Assembly (NCBI GenBank): GCA_964540905.1
Contig: CAZIOS010000020.1
Location: 1 to 46,762 of the forward strand
DNA: 46,762 nucleotides
Direction: 5' to 3'
Origin: VAYN01 sp964540905
GTDB lineage: Bacteria; Actinomycetota; Thermoleophilia; Solirubrobacterales; 70-9
Under the pieces are notes generated by a model. The model worked only from the letters and a program-made list of their open reading frames with translations. It was not told where the DNA came from and searched no databases. Of this stretch, positions 17,116 to 25,963 are shown in pieces. The first letter of the stretch is position 1. The number at the start of each line of letters is the position of its first letter. Made by a program: the position numbers and the translations under genes.

Positions 17116-18279
17116 GTGCCAGGGCCCCGTCACAGACTGTTGCTGATCGTCAACCGCCTCGCCACGATCGGCGGCGCCGAGGTGCAGCTCACCCATCTCG
17201 CCAAGGGCCTGGCACGGGCCGGCCACCGGGTGACGCTCTGCTGCATCGACTCCTCCTCGCTCGACCCCTCGGTCCTGGCCGACGCCGGGGTCGAGCTGGT
17301 CGAGCTGCACGCCAGGCGCCGCCGCCAACGCGCGCTGGCGATCGGGCGGCTGACCAGCCTCGCCCGCCGTGCCGAGATCGTCCAGTGCACGATGTGGGAT
17401 CCGAGCCTGTGGGGGCGGATCGCCGCGATCCTCGCCCGCCGCCCGGTGATCGTCGCCGACCACGCCACCGACCGCGCGGTCCAGGTGTCGGCGGGCGGCG
17501 CCTCGAGGGCCCGCTGGATCGCGCTGCACAACCGCCTGCTCGACCGCTTCACCTACGCCACCGTCGCCTGCGCGAGCTCGCAGCGAGCCGTGCTCGAAGG
17601 CGAAGGGGTCGCGGCGGGGAAGATCGTCCACATCCCCAACGGGGTCCCGGTCGAGGAGCTGAGGCGGGCGGCGGCCGCGGGCGGCGGCCGCGCCGCGCTG
17701 GGGCTGCCGGAGGCGGTTCCGCTGGTGATCCAGGTCGGCCTCTTCCGCCCCGAGAAGAACCAGGCCGGGGCGCTCGAGGCGCTGCGGGCGACCCGCGAGC
17801 GGGTGCCGGAGGCGCGACTCGTCTTCGTCGGCGACGGCGTGACGCGGGCCGAGGTCGAGGCGCGGGCGACCGCGATCGGCGCCCGCGAGTGGGCCCTTTT
17901 CCTCGGCCTGCGCAGCGACGTGGCGGCGCTGATGTCCGTCGCCGACCTGATGCTGCTGCCGTCGTCCTCCGACGCGATGCCGATGACCGTTCTGGAGGCG
18001 ATGGCGCTCGGCGTGCCGGTGCTGGCGACGGACGTCGGCGACGTCCGCGAGATCCTCGGCGAGGGCGGCGTCTGCGTGCCCGTCGACGAGCCCGAGGCGC
18101 TGGCGGAGGAATGCGCGCGCCTGCTCGCCAGCCCCGAGCGGCTGGCGCGCCTGGGCGAGGCCGGCGGGAAGCGGTCCGCGACCTTCAGCGCCGCGACCAT
18201 GGTGCGGCGCTACGAAGCGCTGTTCGACGCCGCCAGCGCCGGGACGTCGCCGCTCGCCGCCGTCGCCGCCGCCGGGTGA
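17116..18279 (+). CDS. GT4 family glycosyltransferase
   Basis: A 387-residue GT-B glycosyltransferase. N-terminal: LLLIVNRLATIGGAEVQLTH. C-terminal: VIQVGLFRPEKNQAGALEAL and SSSDAMPMTVLEAMALGVP, where the first Glu of the EX7E motif is Asp. GATEVGD-like VLATDVGDVREIL follows. The GTG start lies 38 bases from the divergent flippase. It is the only plus-strand glycosyltransferase in this part, and it ends two bases from a convergent GT4 gene, both stops lying in the palindrome GGTGAGCTCACC. Confidence 0.83.
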   Translation: MPGPRHRLLLIVNRLATIGGAEVQLTHLAKGLARAGHRVTLCCIDSSSLDPSVLADAGVELVELHARRRRQRALAIGRLTSLARRAEIVQCTMWDPSLWGRIAAILARRPVIVADHATDRAVQVSAGGASRARWIALHNRLLDRFTYATVACASSQRAVLEGEGVAAGKIVHIPNGVPVEELRRAAAAGGGRAALGLPEAVPLVIQVGLFRPEKNQAGALEALRATRERVPEARLVFVGDGVTRAEVEARATAIGAREWALFLGLRSDVAALMSVADLMLLPSSSDAMPMTVLEAMALGVPVLATDVGDVREILGEGGVCVPVDEPEALAEECARLLASPERLARLGEAGGKRSATFSAATMVRRYEALFDAASAGTSPLAAVAAAG

Positions 18280-18281
18280 GC

Positions 18282-19400
18282 TCACCGCCCCGCTCCCAGC
18301 GGCAGGTGCTCTCGGTAGGCGGCCAGCGTCAGCTTCGCGACGGCGTCCCAGCTTCCCGCCCGCGCGGCGGTCTCGGCGCCGGCGCGGCCGAGGCGCCGCG
18401 CCAGCTGCGGGTCGCGGAGCAGTGAGACCAGCGCCGCGGCCAGGGCGGGTGCGTCCCGCGGCGGCACGACCAGCCCCGAGCCGTCGGACACCAGCTCCGG
18501 CAGGCCGCCGACGGCGCTGACGACGAGCGCCCGCCCGTGGGGCTTCGCCAGCGAGCCGACACCGCTCTGGCTCGCCTGGAGGTAGGGAAGGGCGACGCAG
18601 GTCGCGCCCGCGAACAGCTCCGGCAGGCGGGCGTCGGGCAGGAACCCGGAGCGGACCTCGACCCGGGGGTCCGCGAGGGCGGGGTGCGGGGCGATCTTCC
18701 CCTCGCCGGCGACGATCAGGGTCGCCTCGGGCACGGCGGCCCAGACCGCCGCCATCGCGTCGAGCAGGACATCGAGGCCCTTGTAGCGCGAGATGCGGCC
18801 GAAGAACAGGATCGACGGGCGGCTGGGCAGGGGCGCGACCTCGGCGCTCTCGATCCCGTGCGGCACGACGACGACCGGCGCCCGCGGCGCCAGCCGGGCG
18901 AGCAGCTCCTCGCGCAGCGCCTCGCCGTGGGTGAAGATCAGGCCGGCGCCGCGGGCGAGGGCGCGGTTGAACAGCGGGTCGTGCCGGGGCACGGCGTCGC
19001 CGGGATGCGGCGAGGGATCGTGGATCGTCAGCGCGTAGCGGCGGGGACGGATCCCGGCGGCGAGGAGCAGGCGCGGGTCGTTGCCGACCGACTCCTGCAG
19101 GTGGACCACCTCGGGAGCGAACGCGCGGTACCGGCGCCGCAGCCGCACGGCCTCCAGCCAGCCGCGCGGCGAGCGCACCCTGCCGGGAAGGGCACGATGG
19201 GCGCCGTCGGTCCCGATCGCCTCGCGGACGAAGCGCTGGGCCGCGCCGGGCTCGCCGCCGAATTCCCGGTCGTGGTCCCTGGTCAGCAGGGCGACCTCGG
19301 CGCCGGCTCGCCTCAGCCCGCCGGCCAGCCGGGCGCTGTAACGGAGGTGGAAGTCGCAGGCGAGGAGAACCCGCGGGTGGCGCTCTCCAGCGGCGCTCAC
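18282..19400 (-). CDS. GT4 family glycosyltransferase
   Basis: A 372-residue GT-B glycosyltransferase. It shows VLLACDFHLRYSARLAGGLR at the N-terminus, VVVVPHGIESAEV at the inter-domain hinge, and ILFFGRISRYKGLDVLLDAM. The acceptor/donor loop is QASQSGVGSLAKPHGRALVVS, so the usual EX7E glutamates are replaced as in the QSG subgroup. GGLPELVSDGSGLVVPP completes the donor site. It overlaps the upstream polymerase gene by four bases, so they form one transcript. The sugar donor is unknown. Confidence 0.82.
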   Translation of the reverse strand: MSAAGERHPRVLLACDFHLRYSARLAGGLRRAGAEVALLTRDHDREFGGEPGAAQRFVREAIGTDGAHRALPGRVRSPRGWLEAVRLRRRYRAFAPEVVHLQESVGNDPRLLLAAGIRPRRYALTIHDPSPHPGDAVPRHDPLFNRALARGAGLIFTHGEALREELLARLAPRAPVVVVPHGIESAEVAPLPSRPSILFFGRISRYKGLDVLLDAMAAVWAAVPEATLIVAGEGKIAPHPALADPRVEVRSGFLPDARLPELFAGATCVALPYLQASQSGVGSLAKPHGRALVVSAVGGLPELVSDGSGLVVPPRDAPALAAALVSLLRDPQLARRLGRAGAETAARAGSWDAVAKLTLAAYREHLPLGAGR

Positions 19401-20890
19401 GGCGCCAGTCCCGACGGCTCGCCGGCGGCGGCGCGGCTGCCGCGGTCGGCGACGATGACTCCGGTCAGCAGGCCGAGCACCGCCGTCATGTCCTCGGTCG
19501 TGAAGTAGATCGCCACCACCGCGCTGACCATGATCAGGGCGATGCCGATGCCGCAGGCGGCGATCGCCGGGTCACGCGGCGAGCGCCGGACCGCGGCGGC
19601 CAGGGGCGAGCCGAGGAAGAAGAGGAAGGCGATCAGGCCCGGCAGGCCCGAGATCAGGACGAGGTATAGATACTGGTTGTGGAGGAAGAGCTGCGGCGCC
19701 ACGGTGACGCCGACTAGCAACGTGCCGCTTTCGACCGGGTGGTTCGCGTAGACGCCGAAGGGGGCGCCGGCGCCGACGCCCAGCAACGGGTGCCGCTCGG
19801 CGAACGGCCAGGCTTTCGACGTCTCCGAGGCGCGTTCTTCGAGCGAGCTTTCGTGTGCGGTTCTGACCGGGTTGAGAATAGTTCCCCCGCGCTCGACGAT
19901 CGGCCGCACGACGCTGCTCTGCGTGGTCGCCGAGCCGAACGCGATCAGGAGCGCGACGCCGGCGACCATGGCCGCGGTGCCGACGGCCATCCGGCTGCGG
20001 ATGAAGGTGCCGCCCAGGACCGCCATCAGCACCGCCCCGACGAGCAGTCCCAGCCACATGTTGCGATTGAAGCTGAGCGCGATGTCGACGGCTATCCCCA
20101 GCAGCAGGGCGGACCAGCCGAGCCGGGCCCTGCCGCGCCTGGTCGCGACCTGGACCACGCAGAACCAGAAGAGGGCGTAGCCCGCCGAGAGGCCGGCCAG
20201 CCGCACGCGCTCGATCGATTCCGCCCCTTCCTGTCCGGTCAGCGCCGCGCGCGCCGAGGCGGCGATCGAGGGAAAGGCGCCCGCGGTCGAGATCAGCAGG
20301 GCGACGAGACCGGTGCAGGCGGCCATGATCGCGACCCCGGTCAGCAGCAGGCGGCGCTGCTCGACCGAGGGGAAGAGGCGGATGACGACGTAGAAGAAGG
20401 TGAGGAGGCTGAGCGGACGGGCCCAGTTGAACGCTTCGGTGAGCGAGGCGGAGCCGCTTTTCACCGCCAGCGCCGCCGAGATCGTCACCAAGGCTAGGAA
20501 GATCGCCAGGGCGAGGCCGACCGGGCCACCCCAGGTCCGCTGGCGTGGGCGCACCAGCGCCAGCGCCAGCAGGCAGGCGAGGGCGACCTCGTAGGGCCTG
20601 ACGCTGAGCGCGCCGACGTTGTGGGCGAAGTAGGTGGGCGTGAAGACCGAGTCGACGAGGAGGAAGAAGACGAGCGCCGTCGCCAGCGGAAAGCGAAAGA
20701 CCAGGGCGACGACGAAGAGGCCGACGAAGAGGAACAGGTAGTGCGGGATTTCCGGCCCGACCGCGGCATGGGCGAGGACCAGCTCGAGCACCGCGACGGC
20801 GAGCGCGAAGGCGCCCGCCCGCAGCGGCTCAGCCGCGCGCCGCGCCGTTGCCGACCAGGTCGGTGCGGTAGTAGTGCGAATACTTGGCAC
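19397..20890 (-). CDS. Wzy-like polysaccharide polymerase / O-antigen ligase family protein
   Basis: A 497-residue protein with roughly 11-12 membrane segments. Diagnostic parts are LSFNRNMWLGLLVGAVL, a large outside loop with RHPLLGVGAGAPFG, and LHNQYLYLVLISGLPGLIAF, typical of O-antigen ligase/polymerase proteins. It is the second such protein in the window and the one embedded in the chain-length/kinase operon, so it is the better candidate for the main polymerase. The GTG at 20890 makes a 62-base overlap with the upstream kinase gene. No better start precedes the first membrane segment. Confidence 0.8.
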   Translation of the reverse strand: MPSIRTTTAPTWSATARRAAEPLRAGAFALAVAVLELVLAHAAVGPEIPHYLFLFVGLFVVALVFRFPLATALVFFLLVDSVFTPTYFAHNVGALSVRPYEVALACLLALALVRPRQRTWGGPVGLALAIFLALVTISAALAVKSGSASLTEAFNWARPLSLLTFFYVVIRLFPSVEQRRLLLTGVAIMAACTGLVALLISTAGAFPSIAASARAALTGQEGAESIERVRLAGLSAGYALFWFCVVQVATRRGRARLGWSALLLGIAVDIALSFNRNMWLGLLVGAVLMAVLGGTFIRSRMAVGTAAMVAGVALLIAFGSATTQSSVVRPIVERGGTILNPVRTAHESSLEERASETSKAWPFAERHPLLGVGAGAPFGVYANHPVESGTLLVGVTVAPQLFLHNQYLYLVLISGLPGLIAFLFFLGSPLAAAVRRSPRDPAIAACGIGIALIMVSAVVAIYFTTEDMTAVLGLLTGVIVADRGSRAAAGEPSGLAP

Positions 20891-22322
20891 GTTCAGCCTC
20901 CGCGAAGTTGACGATGACGCCGACCGGTTGCTTTTCCAGCAGCGAGAACTGTTTGGTCAGCTCGGCGGCGGCGTCGCGCGTCGTCTTGCCGAGGCCGCCG
21001 ACGATGACGATCTCCGACGCCTGCGGCACCAGCGCCAGCGCATCCGAGACCGCCCCCAGAGCGGGGCTGTCGAGGATCACGAAGTCGAAGCTCTGCCCCA
21101 GCTCGGCGAGCACGCAGCGCATCCGCTCGCTCTCCAGCAGCTCCGAGGGGTTGGGCGGCAGCGCCCCGCTCGGCAGCACCGTGAGGCCGTGGCCGACGCC
21201 GACCTGGACGTGGACCAGGACGCGCTTGAGCTCGGTCCCGGTGAGCACGTTGGCCAGCCCTTCGGCGGGCTGGCCGGTGACCTGGCGGAAGTCGCTTTTC
21301 TTGCGCAGGTCGGCTTCGACCAGGACCACGTGGTCACCCATTTCGGCCATCGCCAGGGCGAGGCCGCGGGCGACGGTCGACTTGCCGTCGCCCTCCTCGG
21401 GACTGACCACCAGCAGCGAGTGCATGTCGCTGTCGACCGCGAAGTAGCGCAGGTTGGCACGGAGGCCGCGGAACGACTCGCCCTCGATGGTCTGGGGACC
21501 GAGACCGACGGCGCCGCTGCCGGAGAGGCGCTTGCTGCGCGGGATGCGACCGACCAGCGGCAGCCCGTAGAGCTCTTCCATCTCCTCGCTGGAGCGAACC
21601 CGGCGGTCGACCCGCTCGAGCAGCGCCGCCAGGCCAAAGCCGAGCAGCGCTCCGAGGACGATCCCGAGGCCGACGTTGCGAGTGAGGCTGGGCGAGGAGG
21701 GAGCGCCCGGCGCCGAGGCGCGCTGCACCAGCTCGGCGCCGCCCGTCTGCAGGGCCTGGTCGAGCTTGAGCTGGTCGAGCTGTTCCTTCAGGGCGGCGCC
21801 CTGGGCGCCGGCGAGTTCGGTCGGGGTCATCGCTTCGAGGCTTTCTTCGGCCAGGTCGATCGCTTCCTGCACCTGGGCGCGGTCGGCCTTGCGGCGGAAG
21901 CTGATGTAGGCGGCGCCGTAGGCGTTGGCGATGTCGGCCGAGCGCTGCGGTTCGGTCGTCGTCGCCGAGACCGCGGCGGTGTCGGCGTTGGCGCTGGGCG
22001 CGACTTCGACGCTGGCGAGGATTTCGCCGGCCGGGATCGCTTCGTCGATCGACTTCGAGGCTTCTTCGGCGACCACCGGCAGCGCCACCAGTTCGCCGTT
22101 GGTCGCCGCTTCCCGCGTCGGATCGACGACGTTGTTGCTTTCGCCGATGCTGGCGGGGCTTTCGCGGAACAGCAGGGTCGCCGTCGCCGTGTATTCCTTT
22201 TCCTGCGTCAGGGTCAGGGCAAGCGCTATCAGCGGCACCCCGATCAGTGCCTGCAGCACGATTACCTTGCGGCGTCGCAGGATCTTCAGCGCCTGCTCGA
22301 TCGCCCCTTCTTCTCTCGTCAC
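20829..22322 (-). CDS. Wzz-BY-kinase fusion (chain-length regulator and tyrosine kinase)
   Basis: A 497-residue fusion controlling polymer length and export. Residues 20-40 and 217-236 are the two membrane helices of the Wzz part, with a periplasmic-type coiled region between them. The cytoplasmic BY-kinase domain has Walker A SPEEGDGKST (307-316), Walker A' VLVEADLR (333-340; Glu at 336 where many have Asp) and Walker B FVILDSP (414-420). The C-terminus carries only three close tyrosines (481, 484, 485), a short autophosphorylation cluster. Proteobacterial types also fuse the two parts, while Firmicutes split them. It heads an operon with the polymerase and a GT4. Confidence 0.87.
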   Translation of the reverse strand: MTREEGAIEQALKILRRRKVIVLQALIGVPLIALALTLTQEKEYTATATLLFRESPASIGESNNVVDPTREAATNGELVALPVVAEEASKSIDEAIPAGEILASVEVAPSANADTAAVSATTTEPQRSADIANAYGAAYISFRRKADRAQVQEAIDLAEESLEAMTPTELAGAQGAALKEQLDQLKLDQALQTGGAELVQRASAPGAPSSPSLTRNVGLGIVLGALLGFGLAALLERVDRRVRSSEEMEELYGLPLVGRIPRSKRLSGSGAVGLGPQTIEGESFRGLRANLRYFAVDSDMHSLLVVSPEEGDGKSTVARGLALAMAEMGDHVVLVEADLRKKSDFRQVTGQPAEGLANVLTGTELKRVLVHVQVGVGHGLTVLPSGALPPNPSELLESERMRCVLAELGQSFDFVILDSPALGAVSDALALVPQASEIVIVGGLGKTTRDAAAELTKQFSLLEKQPVGVIVNFAEAERAKYSHYYRTDLVGNGAARG

Positions 22323-22383
22323 GAACTGTGTTTCGACACGGCAATGGCCATGCCTGCAGCTACGAACGGGATCGTTCAGGGGA

Positions 22384-23139
22384 TCAGCGGGCCAGCCGGC
22401 GCAGCGCCAGCGCGGCCTGGGTGGCCGCGGAGGGGCCCAGCCGCCGCGTCCGCAGGCGCGCCAGCAGCCGCCGCGCGCTCTCCCCCTGGAAGACGCCGAC
22501 CCGCGGCCACTCCAGCGGCAGCGGCGAGGCGGGCCGGGTGGGAACGCTCACCGCCGAGCGATAGCCGGCTTTCCAGGCCGCTTTGACGGCGCGGGCGTCG
22601 TAGTCGCTGTAGGGGTAGGCGAGCGACTCGCAGGGGGCGCCGATCCGCTCCTCGACGACCCGTTTCGACTCGCTCAGCTCGGTCGCGATCTCACCCTCCT
22701 CGATCCGCGCCAGGCGCGGGTGCGAGCAGGTGTGGGAGCCGACCTCCCAGCCGCTCTCGGCCAGCCCGCGCAGCTGCTCCCAGTCGAGGCAGAGCAGCTC
22801 CCGCTCGTGCTCGGTCCCGAGCCAGACGTCGTAGCCGTCCCAGCCCATCGGCCGCTCGCCGCCGGCGTAGTCGGTCGGCACGTAGACGGTGCCGGGGATC
22901 CCGAGCCGGGCCATGATCGGGGCCGCCAGCTCCAGCACCGAGCGGTGGGCGTCGTCGAAGGTGACCGCCAGGGTGCGCTCCGCCGGCGGCGCGGTCAGCG
23001 CCTGGGAGATCGTCGCGCCGCGGTAGCCGCGGCGGCTCAGCTCGCCCAGCTGCTCCTCGAAGTCCCCCGGCCTGACCGCCGTCGCCGCCGGCCAGGTCTC
23101 GCTGATCCCGTGGTAGCAGAGGACCAGCAGGTCGAGCAT
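22384..23139 (-). CDS. NodB-type polysaccharide deacetylase
   Basis: A 251-residue CE4-type protein and the second in the window. The motifs are LVLCYHGISE, VTFDDAHRSV (DDA instead of the common DDG), GSHTCSHPRL (metal histidines) and SLAYPYSDYD. No signal peptide is visible. It probably deacetylates the glycan or a lipid-linked precursor. It lies 62 bases upstream of the Wzz-BY-kinase start on the same strand and 10 bases downstream of the MaoC gene, so transcription may run from maoC through the polymer genes. Confidence 0.82.
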   Translation of the reverse strand: MLDLLVLCYHGISETWPAATAVRPGDFEEQLGELSRRGYRGATISQALTAPPAERTLAVTFDDAHRSVLELAAPIMARLGIPGTVYVPTDYAGGERPMGWDGYDVWLGTEHERELLCLDWEQLRGLAESGWEVGSHTCSHPRLARIEEGEIATELSESKRVVEERIGAPCESLAYPYSDYDARAVKAAWKAGYRSAVSVPTRPASPLPLEWPRVGVFQGESARRLLARLRTRRLGPSAATQAALALRRLAR

Positions 23140-23148
23140 CGGGCGAGG

Positions 23149-23667
23149 CTACTCGCCGGGCTCGCGCCGCGGCACCAGGACCAGCCGCTTGAACTCGGCC
23201 ACCAGCACCCCGTCCTGGTTGAGGACGCGGGTGTGGACCTTGACCACGCCGCGGTCGGGCTTCGATTTCGAGGGCTTGACGTCGAGCACCTCGGTCTCGC
23301 AGAAGAGGGTGTCGCCGTGGAAGACCGGGTTCGGGTGGCTCAGCTCTTCGGTCGCCAGGTTGGCGATCGCCTTGCCGGAGACGTCGGAGACCGACATCCC
23401 CAGCGCCAGCGAGTAGACCAGCGGCCCGACGACGACGTTGCGGCCCTGCTGGGAGCCCTTGGCGTAGACGTCGTTGAGGTGCAGCGGGTGGTGGTTCATC
23501 GTGATCAGGCAGAACAGGTGGTCGTCCGACTCGGTCACGGTCTTGGCCGGCCAGTGCTTGTAGACGGCGCCGACCTCGAACTCCTCGAGGTAGCGGCCGT
23601 AGGCGTGGGCGCCGCTCGCCTCGCGCTCGGCCTGGTCGGTGGTCAGCTCGTACGTCGTCTCGCTCAT
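23149..23667 (-). CDS. MaoC-like hydratase, probable mesaconyl-CoA hydratase
   Basis: A 172-residue single hot-dog hydratase. The signature VTESDDHLFCLITMNHHPLH contains the catalytic Asp/His of the MaoC hydratase motif. LATEELSHPNPVFHGDTLF and SKSKPDRGVVKVHTRV follow. From memory, this strongly resembles the MaoC gene that accompanies ecm, a CoA lyase and an acyl-CoA dehydrogenase in actinobacterial ethylmalonyl-CoA clusters, which hydrates mesaconyl-CoA to methylmalyl-CoA. AGGAGA about 11 bases before the ATG supports the start. Oddly, it is separated from those partners and sits among glycan genes. Confidence 0.78.
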   Translation of the reverse strand: MSETTYELTTDQAEREASGAHAYGRYLEEFEVGAVYKHWPAKTVTESDDHLFCLITMNHHPLHLNDVYAKGSQQGRNVVVGPLVYSLALGMSVSDVSGKAIANLATEELSHPNPVFHGDTLFCETEVLDVKPSKSKPDRGVVKVHTRVLNQDGVLVAEFKRLVLVPRREPGE

Positions 23668-23779
23668 CGCTTGCAGAGTCTCCTGTCGTGGGGGCGGCGC
23701 GGGATGCTAGATGATGGTTCTCGTTCGGGCTGGGCTGGCCGCTGTCCAATCGCCGGGCCGTGGGTATCGTGGGCCGCCG

Positions 23780-24826
23780 ATGGCGATCGCCGAGGACACC
23801 GCGCCGCGCCTGCTGCGCGCCCGGGCGCCGCTGCGGGTCAGCTTCGCCGGCGGCGGCACCGACGTCCCGCCCTACCCGGCGCAGGAGGGCGGCCTGGTGC
23901 TCAGCGCGACGATCAACCGCTACGCCTACGGCACCCTGCGGCCGCGGACCGACCGCCAGATCGGGATCCAGTCGCTCGACCTCGACGCCGTCGCCTCGAT
24001 CGCCCTCGACGAGGCCCGCCCCGACGGCGACCGCCTCGACCTGATCAAGGCGGCGGTGCAGAAGGTCGCCTCGGACTCGCCCAACGGCTTCGACCTCTTC
24101 CTCCACAGCGCCGCCCCGCCCGGCTCCGGGCTCGGCTCCTCCTCGGCCGTCGTCGTCGTCCTCGTCGGCCTGCTCGCCGCGCACATGAAGCTGCCGCTCA
24201 CCGACTACGAGAAGGCGCGGCTGGCCTACACGGTCGAGCGCGAGGACCTCGGCCTCAAGGGCGGCACCCAGGACCAGTACGCGGCCGTCTTCGGCGGCTT
24301 CAACTTCATCGAGTTCCGCGCCGACGAGGTGATCGTCAACCCGCTGCGGATCCCGGCCGAGATCGTCCACGAGCTCGAGTACAACCTGCTGCTCTGCTTC
24401 ACCGGCGGCACCCGCGTCTCCGACCACATCATCGACGACCAGACCGGCCGCTTCGAGTCGGGGGACTCCTCCACCCTCGACGGCCTGCGGATGCAGAAGG
24501 AGCTGGCGGTGGAGATGAAGAACGCGCTGCTGCGGGGCAGCCTGAGCGAGTTCGGCAACCTGCTCGACCGCGCCTGGACCTACAAGAAGCAGATGTCGCC
24601 GAAGATCAGCAACGACCACATCGACGAGCTCTACGAGGCGGCGATGAGCAAGGGCGCGCTCGGCGGCAAGGTCACCGGCGCCGGCGGCGGCGGCTACATG
24701 CTCGTCTACTGCCGCTACGACAGCAAGCACGAGGTGCGGGCGGCGATGGCGGCGCTCGGCGCCGAGGCGGTCGACTTCCAGTTCGACCACGCCGGCCTCA
24801 CGACCTGGTCGCACCGCGATGAGTGA
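23780..24826 (+). CDS. hddA: D-glycero-D-manno-heptose 7-phosphate kinase (GHMP family)
   Basis: A 348-residue GHMP kinase that phosphorylates heptose 7-phosphate at C1. It has the substrate strand APLRVSFAGGGTDVPPY, the ATP-binding loop PPGSGLGSSSAV (residues 113-124), LGLKGGTQDQYAAVFGG and the C-terminal GKVTGAGGGGYM. GGGTDVPP plus QDQYA is typical of HddA/FKP-like sugar kinases. Together with the next two genes it forms the D,D-heptose route. ATG 23780 is chosen from the conserved N-terminus; no clear ribosome binding site is present. Its end overlaps gmhA by eight bases. Confidence 0.87.
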   Translation: MAIAEDTAPRLLRARAPLRVSFAGGGTDVPPYPAQEGGLVLSATINRYAYGTLRPRTDRQIGIQSLDLDAVASIALDEARPDGDRLDLIKAAVQKVASDSPNGFDLFLHSAAPPGSGLGSSSAVVVVLVGLLAAHMKLPLTDYEKARLAYTVEREDLGLKGGTQDQYAAVFGGFNFIEFRADEVIVNPLRIPAEIVHELEYNLLLCFTGGTRVSDHIIDDQTGRFESGDSSTLDGLRMQKELAVEMKNALLRGSLSEFGNLLDRAWTYKKQMSPKISNDHIDELYEAAMSKGALGGKVTGAGGGGYMLVYCRYDSKHEVRAAMAALGAEAVDFQFDHAGLTTWSHRDE

Positions 24827-25418
24827 GGCGGCCGCGAAGCTGGTGCGGGCGCGCCTCGGCGAGGGCGCGGCGCTGCTCGAGGCGATGCGCGGGGACGAGT
24901 GCGTGGCGCAGGTCGCCGCCGTCGCCGAGCTCACCGCCGACGCCTACCGCGAGGGCGGCAAGCTGCTGCTGTTCGGCAACGGCGGCAGCGCCGCCGACGC
25001 GATCCACGTCGCCGCCGAGTTCGTCGGCCGCTACCTGCTGGAGCGGCGGCCGCTGCCGGCGATCGCCCTCGTCGACAACCCCTCGGCGCTGACCGCGATC
25101 GGCAACGACTACGGCTACGAGGAGGTCTTCGCGCGCCAGGTCCGCGCCCTCGGCGCCGCCGGCGACGTCGCCCTCGGCTTCAGCACCAGCGGCCGCTCGC
25201 CCAACGTCGTCAGGGGCCTCGAGGCCGCCCGCGCGGCGGGCCTGGCGACGGTGGCGATGACCGGCGCCGAGCCCGGCCCGGTCGGCGCCGCCGCGGACCG
25301 CGTGATCGCGATCCCCAGCACCGACACCCCGCGCGTCCAGGAGGGGCAGATGATCGCCGCCCACGCTATCTGCGAGTGGGTCGAGGCGCGGCTGGCCACG
25401 GAGGACGGCGCCGCTTGA
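24819..25418 (+). CDS. gmhA: Sedoheptulose-7-phosphate isomerase
   Basis: A 199-residue SIS-domain isomerase that converts sedoheptulose 7-phosphate to D-glycero-D-manno-heptose 7-phosphate, the first step of heptose synthesis. The phosphate-binding loop is FGNGGSAADAIHVAAEFVGR. NPSALTAIGNDYGYEEVF and STSGRSPNVVRGLEAA are further family signatures. The protein is normal family length. It is translationally coupled to hddA (eight-base overlap) and to gmhB (TTGA overlap). Confidence 0.92.
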   Translation: MSEAAAKLVRARLGEGAALLEAMRGDECVAQVAAVAELTADAYREGGKLLLFGNGGSAADAIHVAAEFVGRYLLERRPLPAIALVDNPSALTAIGNDYGYEEVFARQVRALGAAGDVALGFSTSGRSPNVVRGLEAARAAGLATVAMTGAEPGPVGAAADRVIAIPSTDTPRVQEGQMIAAHAICEWVEARLATEDGAA

Positions 25419-25963
25419 GCGGCGCCAGGCTCGCGCCCGGCCGCACCGCCTTTCTCGACCGCGACGGCACGATCAACGCCGGCGCCGCCGCCGGCAAGTA
25501 CATCGTCGCCGCCGACGAAGTCAGGCTCCTTCCCGGCGCCGCGGAGGCGATCCGGCTGCTGAACCGGCATCCGGCCAAGGTCGTCGTCGTCACCAACCAG
25601 CGCGGGATCGCCCTGGGGCGGATGAGCGAGGGCAATCTGGCCGCCGTCAACGCGCGGCTGCTCGAGCTGCTCGCCGCCGCCGGCGCCCGCCTCGACGCGA
25701 TCCTCCACTGCCCTCACGAGAGCGGCGAGTGCGACTGCCGCAAGCCCGGCCCCGGCATGTTCGAGCGCGCCGGCCGCGAGGTCCCCGGCGTCGCCCTCGC
25801 GGGCGCGGCGATGGTCGGCGACGCGGCGATCGACGTCGAGGCCGGCAACCGCCTCGGCCTCACCACCGTCCGCCTCGGCCCCAGCGCGCCCGGCGATCCC
25901 GCCGCGGACTACGAGGCCGCGGACCTGCTCGCCGCGGTCCGCTGGCTCAGTGGACTTTCCTGA
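25415..25963 (+). CDS. gmhB: D-glycero-beta-D-manno-heptose-1,7-bisphosphate 7-phosphatase
   Basis: A 182-residue HAD-family phosphatase that removes the 7-phosphate from heptose 1,7-bisphosphate. The nucleophile motif is FLDRDGTIN, motif II is VVTNQRGIA, the zinc-binding loop is HCPHESGECDCRKPGPGM and motif IV is MVGDAAIDVEAG. It starts with TTG at 25415, fixed by the TTGA overlap with gmhA. No hddC-type guanylyltransferase is seen next to it, so the activating step must be encoded elsewhere. Confidence 0.9.
   Translation: MSGARLAPGRTAFLDRDGTINAGAAAGKYIVAADEVRLLPGAAEAIRLLNRHPAKVVVVTNQRGIALGRMSEGNLAAVNARLLELLAAAGARLDAILHCPHESGECDCRKPGPGMFERAGREVPGVALAGAAMVGDAAIDVEAGNRLGLTTVRLGPSAPGDPAADYEAADLLAAVRWLSGLS

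Noticed and set aside
18275..18286. Palindrome GGTGAGCTCACC at the junction of two GT4 genes
   Set aside because: It is only the meeting of two TGA stops with flanking GC; there is no loop or U-tract, so it is not called a terminator.
21874..24822. Long plus-strand frame opposite the Wzz-BY-kinase, deacetylase and MaoC genes
   Set aside because: The product has no domain, is Arg/Gly/Asp-rich, and overlaps three well-supported minus-strand genes.
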